A stretch of 13,621 nt of DNA, taken from positions 1-13,621 of the forward strand of contig CAZLRH010000045.1 in assembly GCA_964562015.1 (NCBI GenBank), read 5' to 3'. The position numbers were made by a program, and so were the translations under genes. Below are positions 1 to 6,564 of this stretch, piece by piece. Below the pieces are notes generated by a model. The model did no database searches. It was given only the letters and a program-made list of their open reading frames with translations, and was not told where the DNA came from. Position 1 is the first letter of the stretch; the number at the start of each line of letters is the position of its first letter. This DNA comes from CAZLRH01 sp964562015 (GTDB lineage: Bacteria > Verrucomicrobiota > Verrucomicrobiia > Opitutales > JABDGR01).

Positions 1-51
1 GCGACCTCCTGCGTGACAGGCAGGCGTTCTAACCAACTGAACTACCACCCC
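1..51 (-). tRNA. tRNA-Asp (GUC), 5' part, cut by window edge
   Basis: Read on the minus strand from position 51, the sequence is a canonical tRNA 5' half. It has the acceptor strand GGGGTGG, then TA, a D-arm GTTC-AGTTGGTTA-GAAC, and an anticodon stem-loop CCTGC-CTGTCAC-GCAGG, which places GTC (Asp) at the anticodon. The variable region starts with AGGTC. The T-arm, the 3' acceptor strand and any CCA lie to the left of the window. No other tRNA is visible downstream of the 5' end. Confidence 0.93.
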
Positions 52-71
52 TTTATACTGCGGAACGGACG

Positions 72-100
72 AACAAAGCGGACTCGGGCGCGATTGTCAA
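72..100 (-). promoter_or_regulatory. possible promoter of tRNA-Asp
   Basis: On the minus strand a perfect TTGACA (positions 100-95) is followed, after a 17-bp spacer, by TTTGTT (77-72). That is a poor -10 but shares its key T positions with TATAAT. The -10 sits about 20 bp before the tRNA 5' end at 51, a reasonable distance for transcription starting just upstream of the mature tRNA. A TATAAA at 57-52 touches the tRNA itself and is too far from the TTGACA to serve as its -10. Confidence 0.35.
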
Positions 101-210
101 GGTTGCAACGTTTTGATTTGCGCCCGCGGTTTCTCCTTGAACGGGGTGAAATGCACTCGACACTCGATTGTCGCCTCCTGAAGCACGCGCTCGACGCCGT
201 CACTTGCCTG

Positions 211-249
211 CCTGGCATTAGGGCCTTGCATTAGGACCGGGCATGAGGA
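211..249. repeat. three tandem 13-bp repeats upstream of the NMP kinase
   Basis: Three head-to-tail 13-mers are visible: CCTGGCATTAGGG (211-223), CCTTGCATTAGGA (224-236) and CCGGGCATGAGGA (237-249). Copies 1 and 2 differ at two positions; copy 3 differs from copy 1 at three. The array lies 95 bp before the kinase start codon, inside the 293-bp gene-free stretch between the tRNA and the kinase. It could be a regulator-binding array or a small tandem duplication; the sequence alone does not say which. The rest of 52-344 holds no convincing gene. Confidence 0.7.
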
Positions 250-255
250 CAAGAA

Positions 256-291
256 GGGCAAATGAGAAGGCGCCGGGGCCGATTTTTGCCC
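256..291 (+). promoter_or_regulatory. leader stem-loop before the NMP kinase
   Basis: GGGCAAA (256-262) pairs perfectly with TTTGCCC (285-291) around a GC-rich 22-nt loop. It ends 53 bp before the kinase start. There is no T-run after it, so it is not a standard intrinsic terminator. It may be a leader structure or a chance pairing. Confidence 0.2.
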
Positions 292-344
292 TCGCCAGCC
301 GTCGGGCTCCCTGATTTTATCACAGACTCCCCACCACCGCGTTA

Positions 345-1649
345 ATGGACACACGCAGCTCAAGCGTTTTGACCACGGATTCGCCTTTGCCGGTGACCGC
401 GAAACCCACGGCGGCGAAACCGCCGGCCACCGTCAGTGCGGGTGCGAGCACACCGGCTTCGGCGGGCGCGCGCGCCGCGGTGCAGGATTTAGAAATCAAG
501 GACGCGCCGCTCATTTTCCAGTCCGTCTGGACGGAACTGGAGGAGGAGTTTGGCGCGGTGAGCCTGCGTTTTCCGCATGAGATTTTTTGGCTGAACGGCG
601 CGCCGGGCGCGGGCAAGGGCACCCACACGCGCTTCATACTCAAGCATCGCGGTTATCCGCAAAATCCGGTGGTCGTGAGCGAATTGTTGAAAACCCCCGA
701 GGCCCGCAAGCGCATCGACGCCGGCTTGCTGGTGGGCGACCGCGAGGTGACGGCGCTGGTCATGCGCGCGTTGCTGAACCCGACTTATGAAAACGGCACC
801 GTGGTGGATGGTTATCCGCGCACGGAGGTGCAGGTGGAGTGTCTTAAATTATTTTATCAGAAACTGATGGCGCAGCGGAGCTCTTACCGCGACACCGCGC
901 TGGCCAAGGTTTTTCGCAAGCCGCGGTTCCACATCCTCGTTTTGTACATCGACGAGGCCGAAAGCGTGCGCCGCCAGGTGCTGCGCGGTCAGCAGGCCCT
1001 GGAGAACAATGTCCGCGTGCGGGAATCGGGCGAAGGCCGCCTGATGGAAGTCCGGGCGACGGATACCAGCGAGGAAGCGGCGCGCAACCGTTACCGCACC
1101 TTTAAGGAACTGACCTACGAGTCCCTGAAGGCCTTGCGCGAGGTATTTTATTACCATTACATCAACGGCCTTGGCTCCATCGAAGAGGTGCAGGCCCGCG
1201 TGCTGGGGGAATTGCAGTACCAGAGCTCGCTTGAACTTGAGGAAGAGACCTACGACTTTTTGTCGGACATTCCGGTGGCGGAGGAAATCGTCAAGCACGC
1301 GCGGCAGGACTTGGTCACGCGGCTGGACGATTACGCCAAGTCGCGGCCCGATCTCTTCCGCCAGGTGGCCGACCTCGTGCGGGTCAAGTTCATGCCCATC
1401 GTGATGCGCCATGCGATTTCCGGCCAGGCGCAAATCAACACGGAGGACGCCGTCTTCGACGATCCGGCGTCGCTGGGCATGTTGATCGATATTTTTTCGG
1501 AACGCGGTTACCACGCCGTGATCGACATCCGCCGCGAGGAGATTCCCGAGAGCATGGACCCCCGCACCTATAAAATCCTGACCCGCGTGAAGAAGGTATA
1601 CCGCGTGCTGGTGCGCTTTGCGGGGTCGGAAATTCGCCGCGGCAGTTGA
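345..1649 (+). CDS. adenylate-kinase-family nucleoside monophosphate kinase with long N- and C-terminal extensions
   Basis: The core is a P-loop NMP kinase, predicted to transfer phosphate from ATP to AMP or a related NMP in the cytoplasm. Visible motifs are the Walker A GAPGAGKGT (residues 85-93), the NMP-binding segment around VSELLKTPEARKRIDAG (111-127), the DGYPRT motif (155-160), an RR-containing lid entry (209-210) and a second arginine cluster near RATDTSEEAARNRYRTF (237-253), which matches the family's R-x-D-D...R...Y pattern. The lid is short and has no zinc-binding cysteines. At 434 residues it is about twice the size of a usual adenylate kinase (around 215). Residues 1-50 are rich in Ala, Pro and Thr and probably disordered. 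Residues from about 290 to 434 form an extra region I do not recognise, mostly helical in look and ending in a basic strand-like segment. The ATG at 345 is the first good start; no Shine-Dalgarno is present. It is the first gene of a four-gene plus-strand run, 22 bp before the aminopeptidase. Confidence 0.85.
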   Translation: MDTRSSSVLTTDSPLPVTAKPTAAKPPATVSAGASTPASAGARAAVQDLEIKDAPLIFQSVWTELEEEFGAVSLRFPHEIFWLNGAPGAGKGTHTRFILKHRGYPQNPVVVSELLKTPEARKRIDAGLLVGDREVTALVMRALLNPTYENGTVVDGYPRTEVQVECLKLFYQKLMAQRSSYRDTALAKVFRKPRFHILVLYIDEAESVRRQVLRGQQALENNVRVRESGEGRLMEVRATDTSEEAARNRYRTFKELTYESLKALREVFYYHYINGLGSIEEVQARVLGELQYQSSLELEEETYDFLSDIPVAEEIVKHARQDLVTRLDDYAKSRPDLFRQVADLVRVKFMPIVMRHAISGQAQINTEDAVFDDPASLGMLIDIFSERGYHAVIDIRREEIPESMDPRTYKILTRVKKVYRVLVRFAGSEIRRGS

Positions 1650-1671
1650 GCCGCCTGTTTCGGATTTTCCC

Positions 1672-2787
1672 ATGGACCCGCGTTACGCTAAATTGGCCGA
1701 AGTGCTGACCGGTTTCTCCACGCGCCTGCGCCCGGGCGACCGCGTGCTGATCGACGCGACCGACGCGCCGGAAGCCATGACCGTGGCGCTGGTGCGCGCG
1801 GCCCGGGCCCGCGGCGCGGTGCCCTTGGTGCAGTTGCAAAACGCGCGCATCTCACGGGAGATTTTGCTCGGGGCGACGAAGGAGCAATTCGCGACCCTCG
1901 GCGAGATCGAATTGCACCGCATCAAGCGGATGCAGGCGTACATCGCGGTGCGCGGCTCGCACAATATTTTCGAGCAGTCCGACGTGCCGCACGAGCGCAC
2001 CAAGCTCGCGATGAAGCAGTTGCGCCCGGCCCTGAATTGGCGCGTGAATCGCACGCGCTGGGTGGTGCTGCGCTGGCCCACGACGGCCATGGCCCAGCAG
2101 GCGGGCCTGAGCACGGAGGCCTTTGAGGATTTTTATTTCCGCGTCTGCACGCTCAATTACGAGCGGATGGTGCCGGGCATGAATGCTTTGAAGGCTTTGA
2201 TGGACCGCACGGACCGGGTGCACCTCGAGGGTCCGGGCGTGGACTTGCGGTTTTCGATCAAGGGCATCGGCGGCGTGCCGTGCGGCGGCACGTGCAACAT
2301 CCCCGATGGCGAAGTGTACACCGCGCCGCTCAAGCACTCGGTCGAGGGCGAAATCACCTACAACGTACCCTCGCTTTACCAGGGCGTTTCTTTTGACCGC
2401 GTGCGCTTTGTGTTCAAGGAGGGCAAGATTGTCGAGGCCAGCGCCTCGGCCCACACCCAGCGCCTGCAGCAGATTTTGGACAGCGACGCCGGGGCGCGCT
2501 ACATCGGCGAATTCGCCATCGGCTTCAACCCCCACATCCGCGAGCCCATGCGCGACATTTTGTTCGACGAAAAAATCGCCGGCTCGTTTCACTTCACGCC
2601 CGGCCAGGCCTACGAGCAGGCCGACAACGGCAACCGTTCGCAAGTGCATTGGGACTTGGTGAGCATCCAACGTCCCGACTACGGCGGCGGCGAAATCCGG
2701 TTCGACGGCAAGGTCATCCGGCGCGACGGGATGTTTTTGCCGAAGGCCTTGCAAAAACTGAATCCCGACTATTTGCTGAAAACTTAA
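1672..2787 (+). CDS. M29-family (aminopeptidase T / AmpS-like) metallo-aminopeptidase
   Basis: The predicted enzyme removes N-terminal residues from peptides in the cytoplasm using a two-metal site. All six expected ligands of the M29 family (AmpS, PepS, aminopeptidase T) can be placed in the 371-residue protein: Glu214 in IPDGEVYTAP, Glu280 in YIGEFAIGFNP, His307 in SFHFTPGQAY, Tyr314 in the same motif, and His326 and Asp328 in QVHWD. Their spacing follows the family. Length is normal (about 370-410). I chose the ATG at 1672 (MDPRYAKLAEVL). A TTG at 1618 would add 18 residues and overlap the kinase gene, and the family begins near this Met. No Shine-Dalgarno is visible. The stop lies 9 bp before the deaminase start, so the genes are probably co-transcribed. 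Confidence 0.93.
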   Translation: MDPRYAKLAEVLTGFSTRLRPGDRVLIDATDAPEAMTVALVRAARARGAVPLVQLQNARISREILLGATKEQFATLGEIELHRIKRMQAYIAVRGSHNIFEQSDVPHERTKLAMKQLRPALNWRVNRTRWVVLRWPTTAMAQQAGLSTEAFEDFYFRVCTLNYERMVPGMNALKALMDRTDRVHLEGPGVDLRFSIKGIGGVPCGGTCNIPDGEVYTAPLKHSVEGEITYNVPSLYQGVSFDRVRFVFKEGKIVEASASAHTQRLQQILDSDAGARYIGEFAIGFNPHIREPMRDILFDEKIAGSFHFTPGQAYEQADNGNRSQVHWDLVSIQRPDYGGGEIRFDGKVIRRDGMFLPKALQKLNPDYLLKT

Positions 2788-2796
2788 TCGCGACCC

Positions 2797-3792
2797 ATGA
2801 CTCCCGCTGCGCCTTCACCCCTGAGTGATTACATCCGCCGCCTGCCGAAGACGGAGACGCATTTGCACATCGAGGGCGCCGTGCCGTGGGAATTGCTGCC
2901 GCGGGTGGATGCGAAACGCTTTGCCCAACCGCCGTCGTCGTGGGCGGCCGATTTCCGTTTCAATTCCTTCGCGCATTTTGAAAAAGAGCTGCTGGACATG
3001 GCCTTCGCCTGGTACACCTCGCCGGAGCGTTACCACGAGGCGGCGAAAATGGTGTTTCAGGGCCTCGTCGCGCAGAATGTCCGCTACGTCGAGACTAGTT
3101 TCGCCTCGGGCATCGTGGAATTCGGCGGCGTGCCGGGCCGGGAGATTGCCGAGGCGATTGTGGCTGCGGCGCCGCCGGGGCTCGAAGTGCGGGTGTTCAT
3201 GGGCATCCATCACACCGGCTGCACGCCGAAGATGGAGCCGATCTTGGCTGATTCCCTTTCGTGGAAAGCGTTAACCGGCCTGGATTTGCACGGGGTGGAA
3301 ACACTGCCGTTGGAAGATTGGACGCGCCGGCTCTGGCCGGCCGCGCGGGCCGCGGGCAAGTACACCAAGGCGCACGCGGGCGAATTCTGCGGCGCGGATT
3401 TTGTGCGGGTGGTCATCGAGGAACTCGGCGCCCAGCGCGTCGAGCACGGCGTGCGCGCCATCGAGGACCCGGCGGTCGTCGCACTGGCGGTCCAGCGCGG
3501 AGTCGCTTTCGACGTATGCCCGATTTCCAATGTGAAACTCGGCGTCGTGCCCTCCCTGCGCGAGCATCCCATCCGCAAATTGCGCGAAGCCGGCGTCATT
3601 TGCACCCTCAGCACGGACGACCCGATTTCCTTCGGCAACACTTTGCAGGATGAATACGAGGGCCTGGCTCGCGAACTCGCCTTCACGCCCGCCGAGCTGG
3701 CCGATGTCGCGCGGGCCGGGTTCAAGGTCGCGTTGGTGGACCAGGCCAAGCGCGACCGCTGGATTCGGGAAGTGGGCGAGACGAAAGTTTGA
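2797..3792 (+). CDS. add: adenosine deaminase-family purine deaminase
   Basis: This is a metal-dependent TIM-barrel deaminase, most likely converting adenosine to inosine for purine salvage in the cytoplasm. Metal and catalytic motifs appear in order in the 331-residue protein: THLHIEGA with His22 and His24, KAHAGE with His193 and Glu196, RVEHGVRAIED with His217, CPISN (241-245), and STDDP with Asp274 and Asp275. The stretch STDDPISFGNTLQDEY looks more like adenosine deaminases than the SDDPAYFG of bacterial adenine deaminases. Substrate is still not certain, because adenine, N6-modified or other purine substrates occur in this superfamily. Length is normal. The ATG at 2797 follows the aminopeptidase stop by 9 bp. 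Sharing a transcript with the NMP kinase two genes upstream fits a purine-metabolism theme, but the aminopeptidase between them does not. Confidence 0.88.
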   Translation: MTPAAPSPLSDYIRRLPKTETHLHIEGAVPWELLPRVDAKRFAQPPSSWAADFRFNSFAHFEKELLDMAFAWYTSPERYHEAAKMVFQGLVAQNVRYVETSFASGIVEFGGVPGREIAEAIVAAAPPGLEVRVFMGIHHTGCTPKMEPILADSLSWKALTGLDLHGVETLPLEDWTRRLWPAARAAGKYTKAHAGEFCGADFVRVVIEELGAQRVEHGVRAIEDPAVVALAVQRGVAFDVCPISNVKLGVVPSLREHPIRKLREAGVICTLSTDDPISFGNTLQDEYEGLARELAFTPAELADVARAGFKVALVDQAKRDRWIREVGETKV

Positions 3793-3833
3793 TGGCGGTG
3801 GCGGCGGTTTCGTGATTACGTGTCGGCACGAAC

Positions 3834-4781
3834 ATGGCCGAAAAAGTTATTGTCACGGGCGAAGTCGCGGGCGAACGGGCCGACAAGGCGCTGGCACGCT
3901 ATTTTAAGGAGTTGAGCCGCGCGCGCTTGCAGGAGGTGTTTGCGCTCGGGCAGGTCACCTGCAACGGCCAGCCCATCGCCAAATCCCAACGCGTGAAAAA
4001 GGGCGACGTGCTCATGGTGGAGTTGCCGGTTTTGCCTGTTTCCGAGGTCAATCCCGTGGCCGGCGATTTGGAAATTCTTTTTGAGGACAACGATGTGCTG
4101 GTGCTCAACAAGGGGCCGCGCCTGGTCGTGCATCCGGGCAGCGGCACGGGTGAGGACACGCTCGTGCATTTCGCGTTGCATCACACGGGCGGAAAACTCA
4201 GCCGCCTCGGTGGCGCGCGGCGGCCGGGCGTCGTGCACCGCCTCGACAAGGACACCACCGGCGCCATCGTGCTGGCCAAAAGCGACCGCGCCTACCTCGC
4301 GCTGACGAAGATGTTCGCAGACCGCGAAGTGGCGAAAGAATACCTGGCGCTCGTGCAGGACGTGCCGGAGTTGCGCTCGGGGAGCATTCGCGAGGCGATT
4401 GGGCGCAACCCGACCGTGCGGGTGAAAATGGCGGTAGCGGTCGGCGCACGCGGCAAACCCGCGCACACGGATTGGTCCGTCGAGGAGACTTTCGGCCAAC
4501 AAGCGGCCCTCGTGCGTTGCTGGCTGCACACGGGGCGCACGCATCAAATCCGTGTGCACCTCATGCATTTGGGGCATCCTTTGCTGGGCGACTACACGTA
4601 CGGCTGGCGGCATCGGGCGGGCCAGCCGCTGGTCAGCCGGGTAATGTTGCACGCGGCGGTGCTGGCTTTTCCACATCCGGCGGATGGCCGGCCGCTGGAG
4701 TTTCGCCCGCCCGTGCCGGAGGATTTTTCAAGCCTGGCCGCGGAGTTGCGCAAAGAAGCGCGCCGCCACGCCAAAGCGTAA
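3834..4781 (+). CDS. RluA/RluD-family 23S rRNA pseudouridine synthase
   Basis: The predicted enzyme isomerises uridine to pseudouridine in 23S rRNA. Residues about 10-65 form an S4 RNA-binding domain (ERADKALARYF...SRARLQEVFALGQVTCNG...KGD). The catalytic domain follows, with VLNKGPRLVVHPG (89-102), the HRLDKDTTG motif (135-143; catalytic Asp138), KEYLALV (168-174) and GRTHQIRVHL (234-243). An S4 domain plus a 315-residue length fits the RluD subgroup (23S sites 1911/1915/1917 in E. coli), but the target cannot be fixed from sequence, so no symbol is given. The ATG at 3834 is 41 bp after the deaminase stop; there is no Shine-Dalgarno. Its last 54 bp overlap the convergent Ppx/GppA gene. Confidence 0.93.
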   Translation: MAEKVIVTGEVAGERADKALARYFKELSRARLQEVFALGQVTCNGQPIAKSQRVKKGDVLMVELPVLPVSEVNPVAGDLEILFEDNDVLVLNKGPRLVVHPGSGTGEDTLVHFALHHTGGKLSRLGGARRPGVVHRLDKDTTGAIVLAKSDRAYLALTKMFADREVAKEYLALVQDVPELRSGSIREAIGRNPTVRVKMAVAVGARGKPAHTDWSVEETFGQQAALVRCWLHTGRTHQIRVHLMHLGHPLLGDYTYGWRHRAGQPLVSRVMLHAAVLAFPHPADGRPLEFRPPVPEDFSSLAAELRKEARRHAKA

Positions 4782-5690
4782 ATTATTCCACGAATGGTAG
4801 ACGCGGTCCACGCCGGCGTAGTCGAGCAGGGCGAGAATCGTGGTCAGGGCCGCGGGCATGATGTCGGCCCGCTCGGGTGTGAGTCGTTCGATGCGCGCGC
4901 GGGCCGCGGCCTGCAGAGGCGCAATTTCAGCAAGCAGTGCATCTAGGTCGACGCGGCGAATTTCCGCGGGCCAGGCGGCCTTGTCCCTAAATCCCTGGCG
5001 GTGCGCGAGAATGGCCCGCACGACAGTGAAGGCGCCCCCAGAAGCGACGATTTTTCCGCCGGGCGCGAAACGAAACTGGCTGGCCTGCAACGCCGCGCGC
5101 GTTTCGGCCGCAATCGCAGTCTGCGCCGCCGACGGAAACGGGCCCGTGGGCTCAGGCACAAATTTTTCCGTGAGTCGCACCGCGCCGAGCTGGAGGCTGA
5201 CGGCCTGCTCGATTTTTCCCGCGTTATAGCGAATGCATTCGAGGCTGCCGCCGCCGAGATCCACGATGGAAAAGGCCTTTGCGCCGCCGAGGGCGGGATC
5301 CGTTTGAATGCCGCGGGCGATGAGCAGAGCCTCGTCTTCGCCGCTGAGAATCTCAATCGTCGCGCCGGTGGCTGCGTGCACGCGGGCGACGAACTCGGCG
5401 CGATTCGCGGCATCGCGCACCGCACTGGTGGCGACGATCTTAAGTTGGGAATGACCGTGGGGCCGGGCCAGCTCGAGGAGACGCGTAATCGCGCGCACTC
5501 CCGCCGTCATGCCTGCTTCGCTGAGCCGCGAGTGCTCCTGGCCCAGCCCGCCGCTGATGCGGGTTTCCAGCGTCTCCTGAAACAACGCCTGCAATTCCGG
5601 CCCGGCGGGCGCGCCCGGGCCCGGCGCCGCCACTAAAATCTTGATCGAATTGCTGCCGATGTCCACCACGGCCAGAATGGGTGCGCTCAT
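4728..5690 (-). CDS. Ppx/GppA-family phosphatase (exopolyphosphatase or pppGpp phosphohydrolase)
   Basis: This is an ASKHA-fold phosphatase predicted to release phosphate from polyphosphate or to convert pppGpp to ppGpp. Visible motifs in the 320-residue protein are VVDIGSNSIKILV (8-20, phosphate 1 loop), ATSAVRDAANR (87-97), LSGEDEA (115-121, with catalytic-type Glu119), SIVDLGGGSLE (141-151, phosphate 2 loop), ASGGAFT (216-222) and the closing SWNNLRFGVA (300-309), which matches the S-x-x-G-L-R-x-G end of the short form. The long C-terminal HD-type domain of E. coli Ppx is absent, as in short single-module homologues. It lies 36 bp downstream of rsmI on the same strand, probably as an operon, and its 3' end overlaps the convergent pseudouridine synthase gene by 54 bp. 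Polyphosphatase versus pppGpp activity cannot be decided from sequence. Confidence 0.9.
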   Translation of the reverse strand: MSAPILAVVDIGSNSIKILVAAPGPGAPAGPELQALFQETLETRISGGLGQEHSRLSEAGMTAGVRAITRLLELARPHGHSQLKIVATSAVRDAANRAEFVARVHAATGATIEILSGEDEALLIARGIQTDPALGGAKAFSIVDLGGGSLECIRYNAGKIEQAVSLQLGAVRLTEKFVPEPTGPFPSAAQTAIAAETRAALQASQFRFAPGGKIVASGGAFTVVRAILAHRQGFRDKAAWPAEIRRVDLDALLAEIAPLQAAARARIERLTPERADIMPAALTTILALLDYAGVDRVYHSWNNLRFGVAARFFAQLRGQA

Positions 5691-5726
5691 AGGATGATGC
5701 GTTAAGTGTAAGGCAGCGCAGAAATT

Positions 5727-6485
5727 TCACAACTCATAGTCCGGCGGGGCGATGAGCACGGTGAATTCGCCGCGCAGATTGTCGCCGACAAGGCGGGCCG
5801 GCATTTCCCCGGCGGCGCCAATGAGAAAAGTCTCGAATTTCTTGGTCAATTCGCGGGCGAGGCAGACCGGTCGCGCTGGCCCGACGACGGCCACAATGTC
5901 TTCCGCCAGGGCCGCGATGCGGTGGCATGATTCGTAGAGGGCGACGGTGTATTCGAAGTCGCGGTATTTTTCCAAAAACTTGCGGCGGGCGGCGCTTTTC
6001 GGCGCGAGAAAACCGGCGAAGAGAAAACCGTTGGTCGGCAGGCCGGAGGCGCTCAGTGCCGCCAGCAACGCCGAGGGGCCGGGCACAGGCACGACAGGCA
6101 GCCCCGCGCGGCGGCATTCGCGGACGACGCGAAAGCCCGGATCGCTGATATTCGGCGTGCCGGCGTCCGAAACAAGCGCGACCGCTTCCCCGGCGCGCAA
6201 GCGTTCCACCAGTCCCGCCGCCTGGCTTTGTTCGCGATGGTCGTGGTACGAGACGAGCGGGCGGCGGCTGCCCGCGCGTTGCATCAAGGTGCGGGAAACG
6301 CGGGTATCCTCGCAGGCAATGACGTTGCATTCGCGCAAAAGGAAGGCGGCCCGGGGCGAAAGGTCGCCCAGATTGCCAATCGGCGTGGCGATGACATAAA
6401 GCGTCCCCGGTTGCGGCGGAGGAATGGCCGGCGCGTCCGCAAGGAGGGCGGTGGGCGGTGGGTCGGTGGCGGGACCGTGGTGCAT
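5727..6485 (-). CDS. rsmI: 16S rRNA (cytidine(1402)-2'-O)-methyltransferase
   Basis: RsmI uses SAM to 2'-O-methylate C1402 in the decoding centre of 16S rRNA. The tetrapyrrole-methylase fold is clear in the 252-residue protein: LYVIATPIGNLGDLSPRA (29-46), IACEDTR (56-62), SYHDH (79-83), LVSDAGTPNISDPG (104-117), PVPGPSALLAAL (133-144), the FLFAGFLAP segment (154-162) and LARELTKKFE (208-217). E. coli RsmI has 286 residues; the C-terminal tail is shorter here, ending soon after the EFTVLIAPP strand. I chose the ATG at 6485. A GTG at 6536 in the same frame would add 17 residues, but the protein already carries a Pro/Ala-rich stretch of about 26 residues before the conserved core, so no longer start is needed. 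It is divergent from the C1 peptidase and upstream of the Ppx/GppA gene. Confidence 0.95.
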   Translation of the reverse strand: MHHGPATDPPPTALLADAPAIPPPQPGTLYVIATPIGNLGDLSPRAAFLLRECNVIACEDTRVSRTLMQRAGSRRPLVSYHDHREQSQAAGLVERLRAGEAVALVSDAGTPNISDPGFRVVRECRRAGLPVVPVPGPSALLAALSASGLPTNGFLFAGFLAPKSAARRKFLEKYRDFEYTVALYESCHRIAALAEDIVAVVGPARPVCLARELTKKFETFLIGAAGEMPARLVGDNLRGEFTVLIAPPDYEL

Positions 6486-6564
6486 GGCCAAGGTCAATTT
6501 AGAACCATTGGCTGGAGAAAAGCGAGCAGTGCCCACTCTTTGCGGGAATTGACATCCTTGACGA

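Noticed and set aside
1618..1671. TTG start giving an 18-residue longer aminopeptidase
   Set aside because: It overlaps the kinase gene and adds a non-conserved stretch; the ATG at 1672 fits the family start better.
849..1673. 274-codon open frame on the minus strand opposite the NMP kinase
   Set aside because: It is fully antisense to a gene with clear kinase motifs, and its translation is rich in His, Arg and Ala with no domain. Long antisense frames are expected in GC-rich codon-biased genes.
1852..2754. 300-codon open frame on the minus strand opposite the M29 aminopeptidase
   Set aside because: It is antisense to a gene with all metal ligands in place and shows no motif of its own.
6549..6554. 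perfect TTGACA upstream of the C1 peptidase
   Set aside because: No -10-like hexamer lies 15-19 bp downstream on the plus strand, and transcription from it would start at or after the ATG at 6565. It would fit only if the gene starts further downstream than assumed.
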